64,000 nucleotides of DNA from DATAOG01 sp963840925 (GTDB lineage: Bacteria > Pseudomonadota > Alphaproteobacteria > Geminicoccales > Geminicoccaceae), in assembly GCA_963840925.1 (NCBI GenBank), contig CAWJAY010000035.1, positions 1 through 64,000 on the forward strand. The letters are read 5' to 3'. Position 1 is the first letter of the stretch, and every line of letters begins with the position of its first letter. This document shows positions 16,977 to 24,069 of this stretch, one piece after another. The notes below the pieces were generated by a model. That model was not told the DNA's origin, made no database searches, and saw only the letters and a list, made by a program, of their open reading frames with translations. Both the position numbers and the translations under genes were made by a program.

Positions 16977-17327
16977 TCAGGCGGGCTGCCCGGCCGCCTG
17001 CAGCGCTTCCCAGGCCTGGCCGACCGCGACCACGCAGGTCGGGCGGTTGGGGTAGGTCACCAGAATGGTCCAGCCGCCCTCGGGGGAGACCAGAACTTCG
17101 ACCACGCCACCATCGGCCGACAGCCCGAGCGCCTTCGGCTTCTCGTCATGCATGTGTTCGAGCTGGGCCAGGATCTGGTCACGATCGCCGCACATGCGCG
17201 GCGCGGCCGCGGCCGTCGAACTCGCGAACCCGCCCCCAAGCAACGCCACCGCGAGCGCGGCGCTCGGCCCCGCCAGCCGCAGGGTGCGCCGGGCAGGCCG
17301 GCCGTGCAGCGCGACCTGAGTAGCCAT
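16977..17327 (-). CDS. Exported protein of unknown function, tandem paralogue A
   Basis: 116 aa. The signal peptide runs to about residue 40 (ALAVALLGGGFASSTAAAA). The mature part has MCGDRDQILAQLEHMHDEKP, then ALGLSADGGVVEVLVSPEGG and VTYPNRPTCVVAVGQAW. Two cysteines (in MCGD and TCVV) may pair. It is clearly homologous to the gene at 17420, 92 bases upstream on the same strand, and the shared core is about 75 residues. The pattern (CGDR, helix, then GGVVEVLVSPEGGWT, P-x-R-x-T-C) is a recurring alphaproteobacterial small exported family of unknown role. Both copies have separate starts, so it is a tandem duplication. Confidence 0.75.
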   Translation of the reverse strand: MATQVALHGRPARRTLRLAGPSAALAVALLGGGFASSTAAAAPRMCGDRDQILAQLEHMHDEKPKALGLSADGGVVEVLVSPEGGWTILVTYPNRPTCVVAVGQAWEALQAAGQPA

Positions 17328-17419
17328 AAGAAGTCCTCCATCCCAAAGCCGGCCGGACGAGCGCCGACCGCGGCTTTCGGATAAAACCCCGAACCTGGCG
17401 CTTCCGTTCCCGGCGGCGT

Positions 17420-17770
17420 TCAGGCCGGCGCGCCGGCGAGCTGCAGCATCTGCCAGGCCTCGCCGACCGCGACCACGCAGGTCGGGCGTCTGGGATAGGT
17501 CACCAGCATCGTCCAGCCGCCCTCGGGCGAGACCAGGATCTCGAGCACGCCGCCGTCGGTCGAGAGCCCAAGCGCGCGCGGCGTCTCCTCATGTCCCTGC
17601 TCGAGCCGCTTCAAAAGCTCGCTGCGGTCGCCGCACAGCTGCCGCGCATCCGCGGGCGGGCTGATCAGGCTCGCGCCGAGCAGCGTCAGCGCCGTGAAGG
17701 CGACCGGGCCGATCAGGCGCGCGGCCCGCCGGCGGAGGCGGGCGTCGGAAGCTCTCGAACGGGTGACCAT
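17420..17770 (-). CDS. Exported protein of unknown function, tandem paralogue B
   Basis: 116 aa, the same length as its paralogue at 16977. The arginine-rich N-terminus (MVTRSRASDARLRRRAARL) precedes a hydrophobic signal (VAFTALTLLGASLISPPADA). The mature part keeps LCGDRSELLKRLEQGHEETP, then ALGLSTDGGVLEILVSPEGG and VTYPRRPTCVVAVGEAW. The copies differ mostly in the signal peptide and in the helix after CGDR, so they have diverged while keeping the two cysteines and the W-T-x-L-V-T-Y-P core. Function is unknown. The region upstream (17771-18078) is shared with the divergent Bax-inhibitor-like gene. Confidence 0.75.
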   Translation of the reverse strand: MVTRSRASDARLRRRAARLIGPVAFTALTLLGASLISPPADARQLCGDRSELLKRLEQGHEETPRALGLSTDGGVLEILVSPEGGWTMLVTYPRRPTCVVAVGEAWQMLQLAGAPA

Positions 17771-18078
17771 GACAAATCTCCTTCCCGCTCATCGGCCGGG
17801 CGCAGGGCACCGGCCCTAATCCGGCTGTTCGGGATAACCAACTGCCAATAGCTCGAGCCTAGCTGCGGTGAATCCCGCAAGCAGTGACCACGGTCACAGT
17901 TCGGTGTCAAAAGCACGCTCCGGCGCGGGTGATGGGTGGCCCCGGAAGCGGCACCAGGGCCAGCGCACGACGCTTGAAGCCGAGGGCGCAAATACCATAT
18001 CATGGGCCAAAGCGCGCCGCAGCCTGCTTGCAAATGGCGGCGTGTGGCCGGTTGGAGTCAGAGAAAGGAAGCACCCCG
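17771..18078. other. 308-base divergent intergenic region
   Basis: No gene is seen here. It separates the leftward exported paralogue B and the rightward Bax-inhibitor-like gene, so it must hold both promoters. The only structure I can point to is the perfect 6-2-6 inverted repeat at 17884-17897. A GAAAGGAAG Shine-Dalgarno stretch lies at 18062-18070 just before the ATG at 18079. Confidence 0.5.
17884..17897. promoter_or_regulatory. Candidate operator, 6-2-6 inverted repeat
   Basis: GTGACC (17884-17889), AC, GGTCAC (17892-17897) form a perfect dyad in a divergent intergenic region. It lies 114 bases before the leftward gene and about 180 bases before the rightward one. It could bind a dimeric regulator; no cognate regulator gene is adjacent, so the role is speculative. 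Confidence 0.3.
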
Positions 18079-18795
18079 ATGGCATTCGGTCCCGATCCCC
18101 GTGTCGTCACGGGCCAGGTTGGCGCGCTCGAGCGCGTCGACGAGGGCCTGCGCAGCTACATGCTCTCGGTCTACAATTACATGGGCCTGGGGCTGGCGAT
18201 CACCGGACTGGTCGCGTACTTCATGGCGGCGAGCGGGCTCTATCTGTCGCTGGCCCAGACGCCGCTGATCTACGTGGTGATGCTGGCTCCGCTCGGCTTC
18301 GTGTTCTTCCTGGGCGCCAAGATCCAGACGCTCAGCGTCGGCGCCGCCCAGCTGACCTTCTGGGCGTTCGCGGCGGTGATGGGCCTGTCGATGGCGAGCA
18401 TCTTTCTGGTGTTCACCGAGGCCAGCATCGCGCGGGTGTTCTTCATCACCGCCGGCATGTTTGGGGCGATGAGCCTGTATGGCTACACCACCAAGCGCGA
18501 CCTCACGGCCTGGGGCTCGTTCCTGTTCATGGGCCTGATCGGGATCGTGATCGCGAGCCTGGTCAACCTGTTCATCGCGAGCTCGGCGCTGCACTTTGCG
18601 ATCAGCGTGATCGGCGTGCTCGTGTTCACCGGTCTCACCGCCTATGATACGCAGCGCATCAAGGAGATGTACTACGAGGTCGATGCCTCCGACGTGGTCG
18701 CGCGGAAGGCGATCATGGGCGCCTTGAGCCTTTATCTCAACTTCATCAACATGTTCATGATGCTGCTCCATCTGTTCGGCACCAGCCGCGACTGA
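18079..18795 (+). CDS. Bax inhibitor-1/YccA-family membrane protein
   Basis: 238 aa from ATG 18079, with GAAAGGAAG eight bases upstream; the longer upstream frame is discarded. Seven hydrophobic spans are readable from about residue 30 onward. Family marks include YNYMGLGLAITGLVAYF near the start, MSLYGYTTKRDL, and TGLTAYDTQRIKEMY in the C-terminal half, the conserved D-x-x-x-I segment of BI-1 proteins. In bacteria these proteins may be proton-sensitive calcium leak channels or interact with FtsH (YccA). A strong terminator follows at 18819, so the gene is monocistronic. Confidence 0.93.
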   Translation: MAFGPDPRVVTGQVGALERVDEGLRSYMLSVYNYMGLGLAITGLVAYFMAASGLYLSLAQTPLIYVVMLAPLGFVFFLGAKIQTLSVGAAQLTFWAFAAVMGLSMASIFLVFTEASIARVFFITAGMFGAMSLYGYTTKRDLTAWGSFLFMGLIGIVIASLVNLFIASSALHFAISVIGVLVFTGLTAYDTQRIKEMYYEVDASDVVARKAIMGALSLYLNFINMFMMLLHLFGTSRD

Positions 18796-18818
18796 TCTTT
18801 GGCCGGCGCACCGGTCGG

Positions 18819-18850
18819 AAGGCCCGCGAGAGCGCTCTCGCGGGCCTTTT
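18819..18850 (+). terminator. Rho-independent terminator after the Bax-inhibitor-like gene
   Basis: A perfect 30-base palindrome (arms AAGGCCCGCGAGAGC and its complement, 18819-18848) is followed by TTTT (part of 18847-18850). It begins 24 bases after the stop at 18795. The stem is GC-rich with a short effective loop, a textbook intrinsic terminator. Confidence 0.85.
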
Positions 18851-18995
18851 CTGTGCGCTGCCGCCGGCGCGCTGCTCAGCCTTCGAGATTGCGGGTCCGA
18901 AAATCGTCGCCCGTAACCGCCATGCAGGCGGGCCCAGCCATGCCGGGAGCGCCGGTCCAGGCCGCAGCCACCGGTCCTTTGATCGCGACGGGCCG

Positions 18996-20097
18996 TTGCG
19001 CGCCCTGCTGCTGACCGCGGCGATCGCGCTTGCGGGTTGTGGCACGGCCAGCGAGGCGGCCGGCCCGCCGCCGGTTCAGGCCGGCCGCGTCACTCTTGGC
19101 GAGGACCCGGGTGCCATGCTCGGGCCGCTGCGGCTGGAGGCGGCGTTCGTGCTCGGCGCCGGCGATCGGCGCTTTGGCGGCCTGTCGGGGCTCTGGCTCG
19201 CGCCGGACGGCAGCCGGCTGATCGCGGTGAGCGATCGCGGCACTCTCTGGCTTGCTGACCTCGAGCACGCCCCCGACGGCGCCCTGACCGGAATTCGGTG
19301 ACTGGCGCGCGGTCGAGCCGGGGGCGGCGCCGGGCGATCCGGCGGAGCGCAACGCCGAAGAGCTGGCCCGCGCCGGCGCCGACGGTCTGGTCGTCGCCTA
19401 CGAGGGCGCGCATCGTCTGCGCCGGCTGGCGCTTGCCGACCTGGCCGGGCCGGCGACGCCGCTGCCGACCCCGGCCGGACTGGACCCGGGCAACGCCGGC
19501 ATCGAGGCGCTGGCCGAACTCGAGGACGGCGCGTGGCTCGCGCTCGCCGAAGGCGGGATCACCGCGGCCGGCGAGCTTGCCGCCTGGCGGATCGACGATA
19601 ATCGGGCCTTGCCGCTGAGCTACGCGGCGAGCGGGAGCTTCGTGCCGACCGGCGCCGATCGGCTGGATGATACGATCTACGTGGTCGAGCGGCGGTTCTC
19701 GCTGCTCGGCGGCTTTGCCACCCGGATCGTGACGGTGCCGGCGGCCGCGGTCCGTTCGGGCGCGCGCCTGGTCGGCGAGCCGCTGGCAGCGCTCCGCCTG
19801 CCGCTGGTCGGAGAGAACTTCGAAGGCATCGCCGCCCGCCGCGGGCCCGACGGACGGGTCCTGCTCTACCTGTTGTCCGACGACAACTTCATCGCGCTGC
19901 AACGGACCCTGCTGCTGCAGCTGTCATTCCGGCCCGAACCGCGCCGGCTCAGCGCACGGGCGCCCCGAGCGCGTCGCTCCGGCCCATCAGCGCCCGGAAG
20001 GGTGCCAGGAGCAGGAGCGCCATCACCGCCTTGGCGCCCAGATCGCCGATCGCCCAGGTCACCCAGGGCAGGCCGCTGCCGGCGAACGCGAGGCTGA
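18996..20097 (+). pseudogene. Esterase-like activity of phytase family lipoprotein, frameshifted
   Basis: The first frame (TTG 18996) reads LLLTAAIALAGCGT, a lipoprotein signal with lipobox LAGC, then GDRRFGGLSGLWLAPDG and IAVSDRGTLWLADL, which is the start of a PF13449-type beta-propeller (esterase-like activity of phytase). It hits TGA at 19299-19301. From about 19291 the +1 frame continues with FGDWRAVEPGA, VVERRFSLLGGFATRIV and the family's last blade, NFEGIAARRGPDGRVLLYLLSDDNF. A single-base indel near 19290 explains the break. The second frame stays open to 20097, overlapping the convergent transporter gene by about 150 bases, so the real stop may also have been lost. As written the gene is broken; a sequencing error is plausible. 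Confidence 0.7.
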
Positions 20098-20494
20098 AGA
20101 AGACCGCCGTGTCCCAGAGCGAGGCGAGCGCTGAGGAGATCAGCGGCGCCTGCCACCAGGCCAGCCGGCGCAGCCGGTGGAAGACCTGGATGTCGAGCAG
20201 CTGTGAGGTCAGGAACGCGCTGCCGGAGGCGAGCGCGATCCGCGGCCCCGCGACCACGATCGAGAGCAGGACGCCAAGCGCGAAGCCGACGTAGGCGACC
20301 TTGCGCGCGCGCGCCGGCCCCTGCCGCCGGTTGGTCAGATCGGTGACCAGGAAGGCGACCGGATAAGTGAACGCGCCCCAGGTCAGCCAGTCGTTGATCG
20401 GGAACTGGACCGCGAGGTTGGAGCCCGCGACCACGACGACCATCGCGGCCACCGGCGGCAACAGGCTCCGCCAGTCCTGCATGGCCGACCTCAA
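19949..20494 (-). CDS. Queuosine precursor transporter (YhhQ/VUT family)
   Basis: 181 aa with about five to six membrane spans. Family marks are FPINDWLTWGAFTYPVAFLV, with the conserved TYP, and TDLTNRRQGPARARKV after the second span, then SQLLDIQVFHRLRR and SSALASLWDTAVFF. YhhQ-type proteins import queuine precursors (preQ0/preQ1) used in tRNA modification. The start could be the first M or the fifth-residue M (MQDW), 12 bases further in. It converges with the frameshifted lipoprotein gene and lies 19 bases upstream of rpmB on the same strand. Confidence 0.88.
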   Translation of the reverse strand: MRSAMQDWRSLLPPVAAMVVVVAGSNLAVQFPINDWLTWGAFTYPVAFLVTDLTNRRQGPARARKVAYVGFALGVLLSIVVAGPRIALASGSAFLTSQLLDIQVFHRLRRLAWWQAPLISSALASLWDTAVFFSLAFAGSGLPWVTWAIGDLGAKAVMALLLLAPFRALMGRSDALGAPVR

Positions 20495-20513
20495 GAGGGA
20501 GCGCCGGCGCGGC

Positions 20514-20825
20514 TCAGCCCGCCTGGGCAGCCGCGCTCGCGGCTGGCGCCCGCGCCGCGACCAGCCGGCGCTTGAACCGCCGCAGGTCGCCCGAGAGCTC
20601 GCTGTCGCGGCTCGTGAGCAGGAAGCCGTCGAGGCCGCCCCGATGCTCGACCGTGCGCAGCGCGTGAGTCGTGATGCGCAGCCGGATGCTCTCGCCCAGC
20701 GTCTCGCTGTACAGGCGCTGGCGGCGCAGGTTGGGCAGGAAGCGCCGCTTGGTCTTGTTGTTGGCGTGACTGACGTTGTTGCCCGTCATCACGCCCTTGC
20801 CAGTCAGCATGCAGCGTCGCGCCAT
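20514..20825 (-). CDS. rpmB: 50S ribosomal protein L28
   Basis: 103 aa from ATG 20825; a longer frame adds 12 non-conserved residues. The start MARRCMLTGKGVMTGNNVSH and the next stretch NNKTKRRFLPNLRRQRLYSE are diagnostic for bL28. The C-terminal part (LRITTHALRTVEHRGGLDGF) is also canonical, with an alphaproteobacterial extension ending AAAQAG. Part of the large ribosomal subunit. It sits 19 bases upstream of the queuosine precursor transporter gene, which it may share a transcript with. Confidence 0.97.
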   Translation of the reverse strand: MARRCMLTGKGVMTGNNVSHANNKTKRRFLPNLRRQRLYSETLGESIRLRITTHALRTVEHRGGLDGFLLTSRDSELSGDLRRFKRRLVAARAPAASAAAQAG

Positions 20826-20941
20826 CGCCAGACGTCCCCGTGACCCTGATCGGAACCGCACCGGCCCGCCCGGCGCCAGCGGTTACCTAGAAGCCGGCTG
20901 CGCAAAGGTCAAGTGCGGCGCCCGAGCGGGAGGCCGGGCCA

Positions 20942-23260
20942 TCAGCCCGCGATCTGGACGCGCGCGTCCAGCCAGCGGCCGATCTCGACCGCGCTCAAGG
21001 GATGGCCGACCGCGTGCCCCTGGACCGCATCGCAACCCAGCCGCCGGAGCGCTGCCAGCTGCACGTCGGTCTCGACGCCTTCCGCGACCACGCGCAGCTT
21101 CAGGCGGTGGCCGAGCTCGATCAGCGAGCGCACGATCGCCGCGTCCGGCGTGTCGGCGAGGTCGGCGACGAACGAGCGGTCGATCTTGAGCACATCGAGC
21201 GGGAAGCGTCTGAGGTGGCTGAGGCTGGCGTAGCCGGTGCCGAAGTCGTCGAGCGCCAGCGCCACGCCCATGTTGTGCAGCGCCTCGAGCGCAGACTGGA
21301 CCCGCTCGACCTCGTGCAGCACGCTGCTTTCGGTCAGCTCCAGCTCGAGCCGCTCGGCGGGCAGGCCGCTGGCGTCGAGGATGCGGGCGACCTGGGTCAC
21401 GAGGTCGGGCTCGGTCAGCTGGCTGGCCGAGACATTGACCGCGACCCGGATCGGCTGCGGGCTGCAGGGCCAGCCGGCGGCGACCCGGCAGGCCTCGGCC
21501 AAGGCCCATTGCCCGAGCGTCGCGATCTGGCCGCTGGATTCGGCGAGCTTGATCAGGGTCTCAGGCTCGATCGGGCCGAAGTCGGGGTGCTGCCAGCGGA
21601 GCAGGGCCTCGATGCCACTGATGCGCTCCGGCGCGAGGTCCAGCTGCGGCTGATACTCGAGGCTGAGCTGGCCGCGGCCGACGGCGCGGGCGAGCTCGTG
21701 CTTGAGGTTCTGCAGATGATCGAAATCGCGCTTGATCGTGGAGCCGAAGCGTTGCCAGCCGCCGCCGGCAGCCTTGGCCCGGTACATCGCGAGGTCGGCG
21801 TTCTGCAGCAGCTGCTCGGCAGTATCGCCATCGCTCGGGAACAGCGCGATCCCGATGCTGGCGCCGGGCCGCCAAGCGCGCGCGTCGAGGCCGAACGGCC
21901 GATCGAGCTGGCCCGAGATCTTCTCGGCGATCAGGTTCGCGGCCTCGGCATCGGGCAGGTCCGGCAGGATCAGCGCAAACTCATCGCCGCCGATCCGGGC
22001 GACCGTATCGCTCTCGCGCAAGGCGGCGCGCAGCCGCTCGCCGGCCTGTTTGAGCACGCCGTCGCCGACCCGGTGACCGAACGCGTCGTTGACCGACTTG
22101 AACTTGTCCAGATCGACCAGGACCACCGCCAGCAGGCTGTGGTCGCGCCGGCAACGCGCCATGGCCTGGCGCAGGCGATCCTGGAACAGCAGCCGGTTGG
22201 GCAGGCCGGTCAGTGAATCATGCTGGGCGAGGTGGAGCATTCGCGCCTCGGTCCGCTTGCGTTCGGTAACGTCGGTCGAGGTGCTGACGAAGCCGCCGCC
22301 CGGCATCGCGCTCCGCTCGACCTCGAGGATCCGGTGATCGGCGCCCGGCTGCTCAAACCGTGCCGGCGCCGGATGGCGGCCAACTGTCCGCAGCCGGTCG
22401 TCACCGGCCGACGCCAGATCGTGACGCAGGAACTCGCTTATATGCATACCCCGACGATAGAACTCCGGCGGATAGCCGTGCAGCTCGCGGTGGCGCGGGT
22501 TCCAGGTCACCAGCCGGCCGTCCCGGTCGAACACCGCGACGCCTTGATGGACGTGCTCGAAGGTCGCCTCGAGCTGCGCCGACTTGTCGCGCAGGGCCGT
22601 CACCAGGTCCTGGTTCTCGACCGCGAGCCGGACCGAGGCGACCAGCGAGGCGCTGACCGTCCGGCCGAGCACGCCCATGCCGATCAGGTAGAGCAGGACC
22701 AGGCTCGCCATCACCAGATGCGGCGGGTCGGCCTCGACCAGCAGACGGAGCGCGTAGGGCACGAGCGTACACACCGAGAACGCGATATAGGCCGGCATAT
22801 GGCCGGTCAGAGCGGTCACCGAGCCGCCGACCATGCCGGCCATCACGAACGGCAGGAAAATCTGTGCGGGCCACGATCGGGGCGCGTACAGCAGGACGCC
22901 TGCGAGGCCCCAGGCGGCGCCGGTCGCCGCTGCGCCGAGGGTGAAGCGGCGGGCCCAGACCGGCACCGTGGCCGCAGCCCCGGGTCGCCGCCGGAAGGAC
23001 CGCCAGGTCCACAGCCGAAGCCCGAGCGTCAGGACCATGAGCAGGAGCCAGCTGCCCAGCAGCAGCGACGACTGCTGGCCGGCGAACACCAGCACGGTGC
23101 CGAGCGCGACCGCGAGGTTCAGGCCGGCGACGATCGGCAGACGCGCGAACAAGCCGGCGAGCAGCATGGCCTCGGCACGCCCGACCGGGATCGGGGGCTC
23201 GAGTTCGGCCTGGCCACCCTGCTCTTTGCTCGACACCGGTCCCGCGCGGTCGTGAGCCAA
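20942..23260 (-). CDS. PAS-GGDEF-EAL membrane protein (c-di-GMP turnover)
   Basis: 772 aa. About six hydrophobic spans occupy residues 30-215. A PAS domain follows (about 235-345) with ATFEHVHQGVAVFDRDGRLV and ends in a PAC-like TDVTERKRTEARM. The GGDEF domain (about 350-510) keeps the active motif RIGGDEFALI and LVDLDKFKSVND. The EAL domain (about 525-765) has SGIEALLRW, NVSASQL, DDFGTGYASLSHL, and VAEGVETDVQL; the last motif is QGHAVGHPL where QGY is usual. Both catalytic domains look intact, so it could make and break c-di-GMP. The RxxD inhibitory site upstream of GGDEF appears to be absent. It is divergent to the phasin gene. Confidence 0.92.
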   Translation of the reverse strand: MAHDRAGPVSSKEQGGQAELEPPIPVGRAEAMLLAGLFARLPIVAGLNLAVALGTVLVFAGQQSSLLLGSWLLLMVLTLGLRLWTWRSFRRRPGAAATVPVWARRFTLGAAATGAAWGLAGVLLYAPRSWPAQIFLPFVMAGMVGGSVTALTGHMPAYIAFSVCTLVPYALRLLVEADPPHLVMASLVLLYLIGMGVLGRTVSASLVASVRLAVENQDLVTALRDKSAQLEATFEHVHQGVAVFDRDGRLVTWNPRHRELHGYPPEFYRRGMHISEFLRHDLASAGDDRLRTVGRHPAPARFEQPGADHRILEVERSAMPGGGFVSTSTDVTERKRTEARMLHLAQHDSLTGLPNRLLFQDRLRQAMARCRRDHSLLAVVLVDLDKFKSVNDAFGHRVGDGVLKQAGERLRAALRESDTVARIGGDEFALILPDLPDAEAANLIAEKISGQLDRPFGLDARAWRPGASIGIALFPSDGDTAEQLLQNADLAMYRAKAAGGGWQRFGSTIKRDFDHLQNLKHELARAVGRGQLSLEYQPQLDLAPERISGIEALLRWQHPDFGPIEPETLIKLAESSGQIATLGQWALAEACRVAAGWPCSPQPIRVAVNVSASQLTEPDLVTQVARILDASGLPAERLELELTESSVLHEVERVQSALEALHNMGVALALDDFGTGYASLSHLRRFPLDVLKIDRSFVADLADTPDAAIVRSLIELGHRLKLRVVAEGVETDVQLAALRRLGCDAVQGHAVGHPLSAVEIGRWLDARVQIAG

Positions 23261-23362
23261 CGGCGCAGCCTAGCTTGTTTGCGCCGCGGCACCAGTCAAA
23301 AGGCGCCTGCGCTGCCCAAAACGGCGCGCGCCCGACCGGACTTTGGGCTTGAAGATTTTTGC

Positions 23363-23427
23363 TGCGTTGCACAATTATTCCTTGAACCCCCAGAGAACCT
23401 GTACCATATGGGGTCTTGTGCAGCGCA
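23363..23427 (+). promoter_or_regulatory. Phasin promoter region flanked by two TGC-N3-GCA sites
   Basis: TGCGTTGCA (23363-23371) and TGCAGCGCA (23419-23427) both fit TGC-N3-GCA, a palindrome like the CTGC-N3/4-GCAG sites reported for PhaR repressors of phasin genes. Between them lies a candidate -35 TTGAAC (23382-23387) and -10-like CATATG (23405-23410, 17-base spacing). The two sites are about 56 bases apart, centre to centre. Binding is inferred from pattern only. Confidence 0.45.
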
Positions 23428-23452
23428 ACAGACCCGAGACGAGGAGTTAACC

Positions 23453-23848
23453 ATGCCCACCAAGACGACCGCCAAGCCTTTGCCGTTCCCGATGCTCGAT
23501 GCCGACCGAATGATTGCTGCGCAGCAGCGCAATCTCGACGCGTTCGCGAGCGCCAGCCAGATCGTCGTCGACGGCGCCAAGGCGATCGCGCAGCGCCACA
23601 GCGAGATCATGCAGTCCTCGGTCGAGCATTGGCTCGCCGCCGGCCAGGGCGTTCTGAGCGGCAAGCCTGGCGAGTTCAAGCCAGCCGACCAGATCGCGAC
23701 CGCGAAGTCGAGCTACGAGACGGCGGTCAACAGCGCCCGGGAGTTCGCCGAGATCGCGATGAAGGCGCAGAGCGAGGCCATGGACGTGCTGACCAAGTGC
23801 ATGATGGCCAATATCGATGACCTGAAGTCGCTGGCCAAGGCTGCGTGA
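23453..23848 (+). CDS. Phasin family protein
   Basis: 131 aa from ATG 23453, with GAGGAG six bases upstream (23441-23446). The longer upstream frame overlaps the divergent cyclase-type gene and is not real. The sequence is nearly all helical with few cysteines: PMLDADRMIAAQQRNLDAFA, then QRHSEIMQSSVEHWLAAGQG and SAREFAEIAMKAQSEAMDVL, the pattern of PF09361 phasins. It would coat polyhydroxyalkanoate granules. The promoter has PhaR-like sites and a terminator follows at 23904, so it is monocistronic. Confidence 0.92.
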   Translation: MPTKTTAKPLPFPMLDADRMIAAQQRNLDAFASASQIVVDGAKAIAQRHSEIMQSSVEHWLAAGQGVLSGKPGEFKPADQIATAKSSYETAVNSAREFAEIAMKAQSEAMDVLTKCMMANIDDLKSLAKAA

Positions 23849-23903
23849 CGCCTGCAGCCGCGCGGCCGGGGCAATGCGCCCGGTGTCGCGCGCGACGCTT
23901 TGA

Positions 23904-23931
23904 CCAACGGCGGCCCTCGGGCCGCCGTTGG
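23904..23931 (+). terminator. Hairpin terminator after the phasin gene
   Basis: CCAACGGCGGCCC and its complement form a 13-bp stem with a two-base centre (28 bases in all), 56 bases after the phasin stop. The U-tract is poor (GCGTCTTCG follows), so it may be a weak or factor-assisted terminator, but the stem is too perfect to be chance. Confidence 0.65.
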
Positions 23932-23940
23932 CGTCTTCGC

Positions 23941-23970
23941 CCCTTGAGAGCCGGGCCCTTGAGAGCCGGC
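23941..23970. repeat. Tandem 15-base direct repeat upstream of hrcA
   Basis: CCCTTGAGAGCCGGG (23941-23955) is followed at once by CCCTTGAGAGCCGGC (23956-23970), 14 of 15 identical. The unit contains CTTGAGA, which resembles the -35 element of heat-shock sigma-32 promoters (CTTGAAA). It lies 100 bases before the hrcA start. Confidence 0.6.
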
Positions 23971-23994
23971 GCTGCCGCCCGAGGCGGTCCTGCG

Positions 23995-24023
23995 TTGACG
24001 CTCCCCGGCCGCCATCCTACATA
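23995..24023 (+). promoter_or_regulatory. Putative sigma-70 promoter of hrcA-grpE
   Basis: TTGACG (23995-24000, 5 of 6 to the -35 consensus), a 17-base spacer and TACATA (24018-24023) as -10. It lies 46 bases before the hrcA ATG. No CIRCE element (TTAGCACTC-N9-GAGTGCTAA) is visible here. Confidence 0.4.
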
Positions 24024-24069
24024 GCAGCGACCCGGAGCCACGAGGGAGGGAGCCAGGCCGGATCGACCG

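Noticed and set aside
24000..24069. A CIRCE element for hrcA
   Set aside because: I searched for TTAGCACTC-N9-GAGTGCTAA upstream of hrcA and found no match on either strand.
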